64,000 nt of DNA, taken from contig JAZOLU010000006.1 of the NCBI GenBank assembly GCA_045653425.1, positions 1-64,000 of the forward strand, in the 5' to 3' direction. The notes below the pieces were generated by a model. That model was given only the letters and a program-made list of their open reading frames with translations, searched no databases and was not told the DNA's origin. Both the position numbers and the translations under genes were made by a program. Of this stretch, positions 34,414 through 43,401 are shown piece by piece; position 1 is the stretch's first letter, and each line of letters opens with the position of its first letter. Origin of the DNA: RGIG3009 sp045653425 (lineage in GTDB: Bacteria > Bacillota > Clostridia > Oscillospirales > Acutalibacteraceae).

Positions 34414-34809
34414 ATGCCTCGCAACAAAGGAGAGCGGGAACGCGACCGACGGTGGATTCCCGTGGTGGCGGCGTGCGCCGCGTTGATTGGGGCGGCGACG
34501 TGGGCAAGCGTGTTATTGCCGACAGGCGGCGGGCGGCGTTCCACCGCCGTTACGAGCGGGACGACATTACCGACCGCCGCCACCGCCACGGGTGCGCCCA
34601 CCACGGCGGCGAACACGGCGTTTCCGCAACTGTTGCGCGTGTGGGAGGGGCGGCTGGCGCGCTTTGCCGCCGATGGGGGGCAACCCTTGGAGGTGTACCA
34701 CGCCGAGGTGGCGGCACTGCCGCCGGAGGAACAACAACGGCTTGCCGACGGCATTGTGGTGGCAAGCGAGGAGGAATTGGCGGCACTTTTGGAGAATTAT
34801 ACCAGTTAA
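34414..34809 (+). CDS. Small membrane-anchored protein with BofC-like C-terminal domain
   Basis: 131 residues. A basic N-terminus is followed by a membrane helix (about 14-34), a Thr/Ala-rich linker (about 40-68) and a compact C-terminal domain reading LPPEEQQRLADGIVVASEEE and ending LLENYTS. This pattern is typical of the BofC C-terminal fold found in small clostridial proteins. BofC itself acts in forespore signalling, but a specific role here is not shown. The gene is divergent from the PBP gene and upstream of the helicase promoter. Confidence 0.6.
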   Translation: MPRNKGERERDRRWIPVVAACAALIGAATWASVLLPTGGGRRSTAVTSGTTLPTAATATGAPTTAANTAFPQLLRVWEGRLARFAADGGQPLEVYHAEVAALPPEEQQRLADGIVVASEEELAALLENYTS

Positions 34810-34864
34810 GGGAGAAAGTTGTGTTTTTGAGAGGGGAGAGTTGTCTTTTTTTGCGCGTTACCAC

Positions 34865-34893
34865 TTGCCTAAGCGCGGAAATTGTGCTATACT
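34865..34893 (+). promoter_or_regulatory. Promoter of the helicase-lepA region
   Basis: TTGCCT (34865-34870) and TATACT (34888-34893) are separated by 17 bases, followed by an AT-rich start region before the helicase gene. Confidence 0.65.
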
Positions 34894-34947
34894 AGACCAA
34901 ATATATACTAGGTATGAAGTTTGTCCTTGCGGAGGGAACGAGACGGT

Positions 34948-36159
34948 ATGGCACAGGATGTGAACGGATTTGAAGAACTGGCGTTGCGCCCCGAATTGAT
35001 GCGGGCGCTGGCGGCTATGGGGTTTACACAGGCAACCCCCATTCAACAGCGGGCGATTTTGCCGCTGTTGGAGGGGCGCGACGTGATTGCCAAAGCCCCC
35101 ACCGGTACGGGGAAAACGTGTTCGTTCGGTATTCCGCTGCTGGAATGTTTTCGGCCCGACTGTCACGATATTCAGGGCATTGTGGTGTGCCCCACGCGGG
35201 AATTGTGTATTCAAATTGCGGACGATTTAAAGCAGTTGGCGGCGTTTTTGCCGGAAATTCACATTGTGGCGTTGTACGGCGGGCAACCCATTAACCGCCA
35301 AATTACCATGTTAAAAAAAGAACCGCACATTTTGGTGGCAACACCCGGGCGGTTGTTGGACCATATGAACCGCGGCACGGTGTGGCTGGGCAACGTGTAC
35401 ACCGCCGTGCTGGACGAAGCGGACGAAATGTTAAAAATGGGGTTTGTTCGCGACGTGCGCAAAATTTTGAATGCCACGCCGAGCGACACACAGGTGGCGT
35501 TGTTTAGTGCCACTATCTCTCGCGAGGTGATGGACGTGGCGTGGGAGTACCAGCGCGACGCGGTGGAAATTACCGTGGAGGCGCAGGGGGATGCCCGCCC
35601 GCGCATTGCGCAGTATGCGTTGGAGGCGGCGGCGAGTGACCGTTTGGACGCGGTGTGTTCCCTGGTGAACGCGTTGGAGATTACACGCGGAATGATTTTT
35701 TGCAACCGCAAAAGCACGGTGCAGTGGCTTGCCAAGCAGTTGCAAAAACGCGGGTGTTCGGTGGATTGCCTGCACGGGGACATTCCGCAGGCGCAGCGTA
35801 ACCGCGTGATGGACGGGTTCCGCAAAGGCAAGTTTGAACTGCTGGTTGCCACCGACGTGGCGGCGCGCGGCATTGACGTGGATGACGTGGAGGCGGTATT
35901 TAACTACGACATTCCCGACGAAAACGAATATTACCTGCATCGCATTGGGCGGACGGGTCGCGCCAAGCGGCACGGCATGGCCATTACGTTTATGACGGAT
36001 ATGGACCGGTTCCGTATGCGGGATATTGGCAAATACACCCATTCCGACATAACCACCATTCGGTTGGACGAAAACGGCAAGCCGGTGTGTGCCGACGGCT
36101 CGCCGTTTACGGGTGCGGTGCCGCAACGAGAGGAGGGCGCAGATGGCGACAGGGCGTGA
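34948..36159 (+). CDS. DEAD-box RNA helicase
   Basis: ATP-dependent RNA helicase, CshA/RhlE-like. The 403-residue protein has the Q motif near TQATPIQQRAILP, Walker A APTGTGKTCSFG, DEAD in VLDEADEMLKMGF, SATIS, and the C-terminal HRIGRTGRAKRHG. It lacks the long basic tail of CshA, so it is a minimal core. ATG 34948 follows GGAGGG. Its last 17 bases overlap the lepA start, so the two genes are translationally coupled. Confidence 0.92.
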   Translation: MAQDVNGFEELALRPELMRALAAMGFTQATPIQQRAILPLLEGRDVIAKAPTGTGKTCSFGIPLLECFRPDCHDIQGIVVCPTRELCIQIADDLKQLAAFLPEIHIVALYGGQPINRQITMLKKEPHILVATPGRLLDHMNRGTVWLGNVYTAVLDEADEMLKMGFVRDVRKILNATPSDTQVALFSATISREVMDVAWEYQRDAVEITVEAQGDARPRIAQYALEAAASDRLDAVCSLVNALEITRGMIFCNRKSTVQWLAKQLQKRGCSVDCLHGDIPQAQRNRVMDGFRKGKFELLVATDVAARGIDVDDVEAVFNYDIPDENEYYLHRIGRTGRAKRHGMAITFMTDMDRFRMRDIGKYTHSDITTIRLDENGKPVCADGSPFTGAVPQREEGADGDRA

Positions 36160-37957
36160 ACATATTCGCAATTTTTGCATTATTGCGCACATTGACCACG
36201 GCAAATCCACGTTGGCGGACCGCATTTTGGAGCATACCCGCGCGGTGGCACTGCGGGATATGGAAGACCAGTTGCTGGACAGTATGGATTTGGAACGCGA
36301 GCGCGGCATTACCATTAAGGCGCACGCGGTAACGGTTTCGTACGATGCGGACGACGGGGAGACCTACATTTTTAACTTGATTGATACCCCCGGTCACGTG
36401 GACTTTAACTATGAGGTGTCGCGCTCGCTGGCGGCGTGCGAGGGCGCGATTTTGATTGTGGATGCCTCGCAAGGGATTGAGGCGCAAACGCTGGCGAACA
36501 CCTATTTGGCGGTGGAACACGGGCTGGAAATTGTGCCCGTGATTAACAAGATTGACCTGCCCTCGGCTCGGCCGGAAGAAGTGCGTGCCGAGATTGAGGA
36601 TATTATTGGTATTGACGCTTCGCAAGCACCGCTGGTTTCTGCCAAGTTGGGCACCAACATTGAACAGGTGTTGGAGGCGGTGGTGAACACCGTGCCCGCA
36701 CCGGTGGGGGATGATGACGCCCCCCTGCAAGCCCTGATTTTTGACAGTTATTACGACAGTTACCGCGGCGTGATTGTGTATATCCGCGTGAAAGAAGGCC
36801 GTTTGCGGGTGGGGGATACCATTCGTATGATGGCGACGGGCGCGGATTTTGACGTGGTGGAACTGGGGATTTTGCGACCCGGTGCGCTGGAGGCGTGCGA
36901 GGAGTTACGCGCCGGTGACGTAGGGTACATTGCCGCTTCCATTAAAACGGTGGGCGACGCCCGCGTGGGTGATACGGTGACGTTGGCGGCGCGACCCGCC
37001 GCCGAGCCGTTGCCCGGTTACCGCCGCGTGAACCCGATGGTGTATTGCGGTGTGTTCCCCGCGGACGGCGCGCATTATCAAGATTTGCGCGAGGCACTGG
37101 AACGCTTGCAACTGAACGATGCCTCGCTCACGTTTGAACCGGAAACCTCGGTGGCGTTGGGATTTGGGTTCCGTTGCGGGTTTTTGGGATTGCTGCATAT
37201 GGAAATTGTGCAGGAACGGTTGGAACGCGAATACGATTTGGATTTGATTACCACCGCGCCCAGCGTGATTTACCGCATTACCCGCACCGATGGGGAAGTG
37301 CAGTATATTGACAACCCCACCAACTACCCCGACCCCGGCACGGTGGCAATGGCGGAAGAACCCATTGCCGAGGCGCACATTTTGGCACCTACGGAGTATG
37401 TGGGTAACATTATGGAGTTGTGTCAGCAACGGCGCGGCGTGTTTCGGGATATGAAGTATTTGGACCAATCCCGCGTGGACATTCATTACGAATTGCCGCT
37501 GAACGAGATTGTGTATGACTTTTTTGACGCGCTGAAATCCCGCACACGGGGGTACGCCAGTTTTGATTACGAACTGAAAGGATACCAAAAATCCGAACTG
37601 GTGAAGTTGGACATTTTGCTGAACGGAGACATTGTGGACGCGTTGTCATTCATTGTGTTTGCGGGCAGTGCGTATTCCCGCGGGAGGCGTTTGTGCGAAA
37701 AATTGCAGCAGAACATTCCGCGGCAGTTGTTTGAAGTGCCCATTCAAGCCGCGATTGGCGGCAAGATTATTGCCCGCGAAACCGTGCGTGCCATGCGCAA
37801 AGACGTGTTGGCAAAATGTTACGGCGGCGATATTACCCGCAAAAAGAAGTTGCTGGAAAAGCAAAAGGAAGGCAAAAAACGTATGCGCCAGTTAGGCAGC
37901 GTGGAAGTGCCGCAAGAGGCATTTATGGCGGTGCTCAAACTGGGCGACGACGAGTAA
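36143..37957 (+). CDS. lepA: Elongation factor 4 (LepA)
   Basis: Ribosome-bound GTPase of translation. The 604-residue protein has the G1 loop IIAHIDHGKSTLADR near residue 10, DTPGHVDF, NKIDLP, and the LepA-specific C-terminal domain with FAGSAYSRGR and ending near KKRMRQLGSVEVPQEAF. The start at 36143 follows GAGGAGGG, and an in-frame ATG at 36089 lies inside the helicase gene without a site. Confidence 0.96.
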   Translation: MATGREHIRNFCIIAHIDHGKSTLADRILEHTRAVALRDMEDQLLDSMDLERERGITIKAHAVTVSYDADDGETYIFNLIDTPGHVDFNYEVSRSLAACEGAILIVDASQGIEAQTLANTYLAVEHGLEIVPVINKIDLPSARPEEVRAEIEDIIGIDASQAPLVSAKLGTNIEQVLEAVVNTVPAPVGDDDAPLQALIFDSYYDSYRGVIVYIRVKEGRLRVGDTIRMMATGADFDVVELGILRPGALEACEELRAGDVGYIAASIKTVGDARVGDTVTLAARPAAEPLPGYRRVNPMVYCGVFPADGAHYQDLREALERLQLNDASLTFEPETSVALGFGFRCGFLGLLHMEIVQERLEREYDLDLITTAPSVIYRITRTDGEVQYIDNPTNYPDPGTVAMAEEPIAEAHILAPTEYVGNIMELCQQRRGVFRDMKYLDQSRVDIHYELPLNEIVYDFFDALKSRTRGYASFDYELKGYQKSELVKLDILLNGDIVDALSFIVFAGSAYSRGRRLCEKLQQNIPRQLFEVPIQAAIGGKIIARETVRAMRKDVLAKCYGGDITRKKKLLEKQKEGKKRMRQLGSVEVPQEAFMAVLKLGDDE

Positions 37958-37983
37958 ACAATCACTGTAAGGAGGAGCAAATT

Positions 37984-39456
37984 ATGGTTAACACGCATGC
38001 GGAAGAAAAGTTCTTGAAAGAGGGGTTGACGTTTGACGACGTACTGCTGATTCCCGCCGAGTCGGACGTTTTGCCCAAGGACATTGACCTGACCACCAAA
38101 CTGACCCGCACCATTACCCTGAACACCCCCGTGATGACGGCGGCAATGGACACCGTGACCGAGGCGCGTATGGCGATTGCCATTGCGCGGGAAGGCGGTA
38201 TTGGCGTGGTGCACAAGAATATGACCATTGAGCAACAGGCCGACCAGGTGGACCGTGTTAAGCGTTCTGAAAACGGGGTTATTGTGAATCCGTTCTTTTT
38301 ATCGCCCGACCATTTGGTGGCGGATGCCAACGAGTTGATGGGCAAATACCGCATTTCCGGCGTGCCGATTTGCCGTGACGGGAAACTGGTGGGTATTTTG
38401 ACCAACCGCGATATGCGGTTTTTGACCGATTTTAGCCAGCCGATTGGCGAAGTGATGACCAAAGACAATTTGGTGACCGCACCGGTGGGCACCACGATGG
38501 AGCAGGCGCAGGAGATTTTGCGCCAGCACCGCATTGAAAAACTGCCCATTGTGAACGAGAAGGGCGAGTTAAAAGGGTTAGTTACCATTAAGGATATTGA
38601 AAAGGCCGTGAAATACCCCAATTCCGCACGCGATGCGGCGGGGCGGTTGTTGTGCGGTGCCGCCATTGGCACCACGGCGGATGTGTTGGAGCGCGCGGCG
38701 GAACTGATTAAAGCGCAGGCCGATGTGCTGATTTTGGATTCCGCACACGGGCACAGCCACAACATTTTGAACTGCTTGCGCAAAGTGAAAGCGGCGTTCC
38801 CGAACACGCCGGTGATTGCGGGTAACATTGCCACGGCTGCGGCGGCGGAAGCGTTGATTGAAGCGGGCGCGGACGCGGTAAAAGTGGGTATTGGCCCCGG
38901 TTCCATTTGCACCACGCGTATTGTGGCGGGTATTGGCGTGCCGCAGATTACCGCCATTTACGACGCGGCGTGCGTGGCCGCGCGTTACGGGATTCCCGTA
39001 ATTGCGGACGGCGGCTTAAAATATTCCGGCGATTTTGTGAAAGCACTGGCCGCCGGTGCCAGTGCCGTGATGGTCGGTTCGCTGGTGGCGGGGTGCGAGG
39101 AATCCCCCGGTGAGACGGAATTGTATCAGGGTCGTCAGTTCAAGGTGTATCGCGGTATGGGCAGTTTGGGCGCGATGGCGCAAGGCAGCCGCGACCGCTA
39201 TTTCCAAGAGGATAACAAAAAATTAGTTCCCGAAGGCGTGGAGGGCCGCGTGCCGTACAAGGGACCGCTTTCGGATACGGTGTATCAGTTAATGGGCGGT
39301 TTGCGTTCCGGTATGGGCTACTGCGGTTGCCACAACATTGAGGAGTTGCAAGCCAAGAGCCAGTTTGTGCGCATTACGGGTGCGGGCTTGCGTGAGAGCC
39401 ACCCGCACGATATTTCCATTACCAAAGAAGCCCCGAACTATTCGACTAACGCATAA
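37984..39456 (+). CDS. guaB: Inosine-5'-monophosphate dehydrogenase
   Basis: Oxidises IMP to XMP, the committed step to GMP, using the IMP produced by the pur operon. The 490-residue protein has the N-terminal LTFDDVLLIPAESDVLP, a CBS pair (about 95-210) and the catalytic Cys loop GIGPGSICTTRIVAG. The C-terminal EGRVPYKG flap is present. ATG 37984 follows AAGGAGGAG. The gene follows lepA by 26 bases, so it may share its transcript. Confidence 0.96.
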   Translation: MVNTHAEEKFLKEGLTFDDVLLIPAESDVLPKDIDLTTKLTRTITLNTPVMTAAMDTVTEARMAIAIAREGGIGVVHKNMTIEQQADQVDRVKRSENGVIVNPFFLSPDHLVADANELMGKYRISGVPICRDGKLVGILTNRDMRFLTDFSQPIGEVMTKDNLVTAPVGTTMEQAQEILRQHRIEKLPIVNEKGELKGLVTIKDIEKAVKYPNSARDAAGRLLCGAAIGTTADVLERAAELIKAQADVLILDSAHGHSHNILNCLRKVKAAFPNTPVIAGNIATAAAAEALIEAGADAVKVGIGPGSICTTRIVAGIGVPQITAIYDAACVAARYGIPVIADGGLKYSGDFVKALAAGASAVMVGSLVAGCEESPGETELYQGRQFKVYRGMGSLGAMAQGSRDRYFQEDNKKLVPEGVEGRVPYKGPLSDTVYQLMGGLRSGMGYCGCHNIEELQAKSQFVRITGAGLRESHPHDISITKEAPNYSTNA

Positions 39457-39497
39457 CGCGAGGTAACTCACGTTATACGGACAAGGAAGTGTTCTGA

Positions 39498-40727
39498 ATG
39501 GAGCCCTTGCAGTTTGTGCCCGTGTTGCTGGGCAGTGACATTAACGTATACGGTATGGCTCGCTCGTTCCACGAGGCGTACGGGCTGGTATCCGTTGCCA
39601 TTGGCAAAGGGCGGTTGGGCGCAACGTCCAACAGCCGCATTGTGTCGGTACAAGTGGTGGAGCCGCGCCTGGAAGAGGACGAGGTGTTTTGCCGCACGTT
39701 AATTGACTTTGCGGCGCGGTATCCGCAGAATATACCGCTGCTGCTGGTTCCCTGTGGCGACAATTATACTAAACTGCTGGTGCGCAACCAAGAAGCGTTG
39801 CGGCCGTATTATCGGTTTGCCTGCATTGACGAGCCGCTGCTGATGCAGTTGAGTATGAAAGAATCGTTTTACACGCTGTGCGACCAATACGGCTTTGCTT
39901 ACCCCAAAACCACCACCGTAACGGTGAATAATTATGAGGACTTTACCGTGCCGTTTGCGTTTCCCGTGGTGGTAAAGCCCTCCAACAGTGTGGCTTACTG
40001 GAACTGTCGGTTCCCGCACAAAAAGAAGGTGTTTGTGGCGGAAACGCCGGAGGAACTGAACGCCATTACGGCGGCGATTTATGGTTCTTCTTACCAAGAC
40101 CATTTGATTGTGCAGGAGTACATTCCCGGTGACGACAGCCATATGCGCGTGATGAACTGCTACTGCGGCAAGGACAAAAAGGTGCGGCTGATGGCACTGG
40201 GGCAGGCGTTGTTGGAGGAACATTCGCCGGAGGGGATTGGCAGTTACGCCGCCATTATTCCCGCCGAGGACCGCCAACTGGCGCGGCAGGTAAAGGCGTT
40301 TTTGGAGGAGATTGGGTACGTGGGGTTTGCCAACTTTGACTTTAAGTTGGACAGCCGCGACGGGCAATATAAGTTGTTTGAAATGAACCCCCGCCAAGGG
40401 CGCAGCAGTTTTTTTGTAACGGCAGAGGGGTACAATTTGGCGCAGTATTTAACGGAAGACATTTTGCTGGACAAGCCCGCGGAGTGCGTGGTGGCAAACG
40501 GGGAAACGTTGTGGACACTTATCCCGAAACACTTGATTTTTGAGTACGTGTCCGACCCCGAACTGCGCGCCAAAGCGCGGGACCTCATTCGGCGGCGCAA
40601 ATTGTGTCGGTCGCTTATGTATTGGCGGGATTGGAGTTTTCGCCGTTGGGTGTATTTCCAAAAAAATCAGGCAAGTTATTTTAAGAAATATGCCCGCTAT
40701 TTTGGCAACAAGGGGTTGCGGGATTGA
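39498..40727 (+). CDS. ATP-grasp ligase, possible D-aspartate ligase for peptidoglycan bridges
   Basis: 409 residues. An N-terminal Rossmann-like part is followed by an ATP-grasp domain (about 120-310) with FPVVVKPSNSVAYW, LIVQEYIPGDDSHMR and the metal-binding KLFEMNPRQGRSS. Architecture and length resemble the carboligase-like ATP-grasp group that includes the Enterococcus faecium D-aspartate ligase. The next gene is an asparagine synthase, and in lactic acid bacteria an AsnB-type enzyme amidates the D-Asp bridge. A joint D-Asp/D-Asn cross-bridge function is therefore inferred, but another amino-acid ligase activity is possible. No aspartate racemase is in the window. Confidence 0.6.
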   Translation: MEPLQFVPVLLGSDINVYGMARSFHEAYGLVSVAIGKGRLGATSNSRIVSVQVVEPRLEEDEVFCRTLIDFAARYPQNIPLLLVPCGDNYTKLLVRNQEALRPYYRFACIDEPLLMQLSMKESFYTLCDQYGFAYPKTTTVTVNNYEDFTVPFAFPVVVKPSNSVAYWNCRFPHKKKVFVAETPEELNAITAAIYGSSYQDHLIVQEYIPGDDSHMRVMNCYCGKDKKVRLMALGQALLEEHSPEGIGSYAAIIPAEDRQLARQVKAFLEEIGYVGFANFDFKLDSRDGQYKLFEMNPRQGRSSFFVTAEGYNLAQYLTEDILLDKPAECVVANGETLWTLIPKHLIFEYVSDPELRAKARDLIRRRKLCRSLMYWRDWSFRRWVYFQKNQASYFKKYARYFGNKGLRD

Positions 40728-40752
40728 CACCGTGTGAAAGGGGAGACGGCGT

Positions 40753-42606
40753 ATGTGCGGCTTTGCAGGATATTTTGTGAACGGCTTTGGCGGGGACCGT
40801 CGCGCCGTGATTCAAGCCATGGCGGACCGCATTGTTCACCGCGGTCCCGACCAAGCGGATTATTACGTGGACGACGATATTGCGCTGGGGTTTCGGCGGT
40901 TGTCCATTATTGATTTGGAGGGCGGCAGCCAGCCCATTGAAAACGAGGACAACACCAAGGTGCTGGTGTTTAACGGCGAGATTTACAACTACCGCGAATT
41001 ACGCGAGGAATTGCTGGCCGCGGGGCACGTGTTCCGCACGCATACCGATTCCGAGGTGTTGTTGCACGGGTATGAGCAGTGGGGTGCCGCGCTGCTGGAC
41101 CGTTTGCGCGGTATGTACGCCTTTGTGATTTGGGACAAGACGCAGAAAAAGTTGTTTGGCGCGCGGGATATTTTTGGGATTAAACCGTTTTATTATTACA
41201 AGCGGGACGGGCAATTCTTGTTTGGGTCGGAGATAAAGTCGTTTTTGGAGCACCCATTGTTTGTGAAAGAACTGGACGAAACGCGCCTGCCCGATTGGTT
41301 GTGTTACGAGTATTTGCCCACGCGGGACACGTTTTTTAAGGGCGTGTACAAACTGCTGAACGGCGAGTATTTTGAGTACCAAAACGGCGAGATGCACATT
41401 CACAAGTACTATGACGTTGCCGACCGTTTTGCCGCGGACGAGGCACCCGATGCCGAGGAATGGGAGCACCGCATTGCGGAGGCGTTTGAAGAATCGGTGC
41501 GGGTGCACCAGATAAGCGACGTGGAAGTGGGTTGCTTTTTATCCGGCGGGGTGGATTCCAGTTACGTGGTGAACGAAGTGGCGCGCGGGACGAAGCGTGT
41601 TCGCACCTTTTCGGTGGGGTACGCGGAGGAAAAGTACAGTGAACTGGCGCACGCGCAGGAATTTTCCCGCGTGGTGGGCGTGGAGAACATTGCCAACAAG
41701 GTGTCGGCGGAGGAGTATTTTGACTGGGCGGGCAAAATTCAGTATTATATGGACGAGCCGTTGCCCAATCCTTCCGAAGTGCCGTTGTTCTTTTTGGCGC
41801 AGAACGCCGCCAAGTACGTGAAAGTGGTGTTGTCCGGCGAGGGCGCGGACGAACTGTTTGGCGGCTACCCCATGTACGTGGAGGGCGGGCATTTTGCCCG
41901 CTATGGCCGTTTGCCGCGCTGGGTGCGGCGGGCGGTTGCCGCCGTGGCGCGGCGGTTGCCTGAGCGCGTAAAGGGCAAGCGGTTTGCCCTGCGCGGGGCG
42001 TTGCAACCCTACCAGCGGTTTATGCGCGCCAATTACGTGTTCACGCGCGACGAGCGCGCGCGGTATTTAAAAAACGCGGGTACGCCGTGCGACCCGGTGG
42101 AACTGGCTCGCCCGCATTTTAACAAAGTGGCGGCGTTGGACGAACCCACGCAGTTGCAATACGTGGATATGCAAACGTGGATGTTGTATGACATTTTGCA
42201 AAAGGCGGACCGTATGAGTATGGCGAATTCGCTGGAACTGCGCGTGCCGTTTTTGGACCGCAAAATGTTGGAGTTGGCGGTGACGTTGCCCACCAAACAC
42301 CGCGTGTGCGGCAACGTGACTAAGGTGGCGTTGCGGCGGGCGGCGTTGCGGCGGTTGCCGGCATGTACTGCCAACCGTCCCAAGTGCGGGTTTCCTGTGC
42401 CGCTGAACGATTGGTTGCGGCAAGACCGCTATTACCAGCGGGTGCGCACCGCGTTTACGGGCGAGATTGCGGACAAATTCTTTAACCGCGAGGCGATTTT
42501 GCAGTTGCTGGACGACCACAAGCAAGGTTGCGCGCTGAATATGAAGAAAATTTGGACCATTTACACGTTTATTTTGTGGTACGAACAGTTCTTTGTGCTG
42601 AACTGA
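40753..42606 (+). CDS. asnB: Asparagine synthase (glutamine-hydrolysing)
   Basis: Two-domain amidotransferase. Cys2 of MCGFAGYF is the N-terminal glutaminase nucleophile, with HRGPDQADY and RRLSIIDLEGG. The synthetase domain carries the PP-loop SGGVDSSYV near residue 262 and GEGADELFGGY. At 617 residues it has the AsnB length. It follows the ATP-grasp gene by 25 bases. It could make free asparagine or, given its neighbour, amidate an aspartate in peptidoglycan; sequence alone does not decide. Confidence 0.92.
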   Translation: MCGFAGYFVNGFGGDRRAVIQAMADRIVHRGPDQADYYVDDDIALGFRRLSIIDLEGGSQPIENEDNTKVLVFNGEIYNYRELREELLAAGHVFRTHTDSEVLLHGYEQWGAALLDRLRGMYAFVIWDKTQKKLFGARDIFGIKPFYYYKRDGQFLFGSEIKSFLEHPLFVKELDETRLPDWLCYEYLPTRDTFFKGVYKLLNGEYFEYQNGEMHIHKYYDVADRFAADEAPDAEEWEHRIAEAFEESVRVHQISDVEVGCFLSGGVDSSYVVNEVARGTKRVRTFSVGYAEEKYSELAHAQEFSRVVGVENIANKVSAEEYFDWAGKIQYYMDEPLPNPSEVPLFFLAQNAAKYVKVVLSGEGADELFGGYPMYVEGGHFARYGRLPRWVRRAVAAVARRLPERVKGKRFALRGALQPYQRFMRANYVFTRDERARYLKNAGTPCDPVELARPHFNKVAALDEPTQLQYVDMQTWMLYDILQKADRMSMANSLELRVPFLDRKMLELAVTLPTKHRVCGNVTKVALRRAALRRLPACTANRPKCGFPVPLNDWLRQDRYYQRVRTAFTGEIADKFFNREAILQLLDDHKQGCALNMKKIWTIYTFILWYEQFFVLN

Positions 42607-42644
42607 GAGTATAAAATTACGGTGGCGGGCGCCGTGACACCCGC

Positions 42645-42822
42645 AAAACAGAGTAGGTTTGTGAGCGTTTTTGCCGTGCCGTGGCGCGGCAATGTAGTGC
42701 TCGGCGGACGGGGAGTTGCCGCCGAGACGAAAAGCGTTGGCTTACGGTTTGCAAACCGCATCCCGCTGTTGGATATAAGGCAGGCGCACCCTCCTTGTTC
42801 AACAAACGGAAGAATAAGGAGG
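42645..42822 (+). promoter_or_regulatory. THF riboswitch with RBS-sequestering stem
   Basis: P1 is AACAG (42647-42651) with CTGTT (42766-42770). Directly inside are AGTAGG and, on the 3' side, GCATCCCG, as in THF (folT) aptamers. The hairpin CTCGGCGG/CCGCCGAG presents the loop ACGGGGAGTTG, whose GGGGA can pair with TCCC as the known pseudoknot, followed by CGAAAAGCG. Downstream, CCTCCTT (42790-42796) pairs with the RBS AAGGAGG (42816-42822). No T-run terminator is seen, so control of translation is likely. Confidence 0.75.
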
Positions 42823-42831
42823 AAAGATAAG

Positions 42832-43350
42832 ATGTTAAAAGACAAAAAAGAACCCCAACCCCTGCAACGGTTGGTGGTGTGCGGTATGCTGCTGGCACTG
42901 GACGTGGTGCTGACACGGTTTGCCTCGGTGAACTTGTGGGACCGCCGCATTGGGTTTGCGTTTGTGGCGGTGGCGGTGGCGGCGTACCTGTACGGGCCGA
43001 TTGCCGGTGCGGTGGTGCACGGGTTGAACGATTTTATTGGTGCGATGCTGTTCCCGTACGGGCCATATTTCCCCGGATACACGCTGACGGCGGCGGTGAT
43101 TGGGCTGCTGTACGGGTTGTGCTTTAACCGTTCGCGCCGCTTTTGGCGCATGGCGGCGGGGGTGTTCAGCACGCAGGTGGTGGGCAGTTTGCTGCTGAAC
43201 ACGGCGTGGATTTCGCTGACCAACCACACGCCGTATTGGTCGGTGTTGCCGGGGCGGCTGGTACAAGCGGGGATTATGACGGTGGTGCAGTTGGTGGTGT
43301 TACCGCCGTTGTTTGCGCTGCTGGACCGCGCGGCGGTGCTTAAAAAATAA
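42832..43350 (+). CDS. folT: Folate-specific ECF transporter S component
   Basis: Membrane substrate-binding subunit of an energy-coupling-factor transporter. The 172-residue protein has about five to six membrane helices and the family pattern RIGFAFVAVAVAAYLYGP, DFIGAMLFPYGPYFPG and LLLNTAWIS seen in FolT proteins. The ECF ATPase and T subunits are not in the window and are probably shared. The start at 42832 has AAGGAGG nine bases upstream. Earlier in-frame starts fall in the riboswitch. Confidence 0.85.
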   Translation: MLKDKKEPQPLQRLVVCGMLLALDVVLTRFASVNLWDRRIGFAFVAVAVAAYLYGPIAGAVVHGLNDFIGAMLFPYGPYFPGYTLTAAVIGLLYGLCFNRSRRFWRMAAGVFSTQVVGSLLLNTAWISLTNHTPYWSVLPGRLVQAGIMTVVQLVVLPPLFALLDRAAVLKK

Positions 43351-43355
43351 AAAAA

Positions 43356-43371
43356 CACGGCGCGTGCCGTG
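43356..43371. terminator. Hairpin after folT
   Basis: CACGGC and GCCGTG form a 6-bp stem. The adjacent A-run at 43345-43355 would give a T-run only for leftward transcription, and no leftward gene lies immediately to its right, so the role is unclear. Confidence 0.35.
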
Positions 43372-43401
43372 GTAATAAAAGAACATAGGGAGGCAACGAG
43401 T

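Noticed and set aside
42622..42831. N-terminal extension of folT
   Set aside because: The extension is the THF riboswitch leader. The AAGGAGG and membrane-protein start are at 42816-42832.
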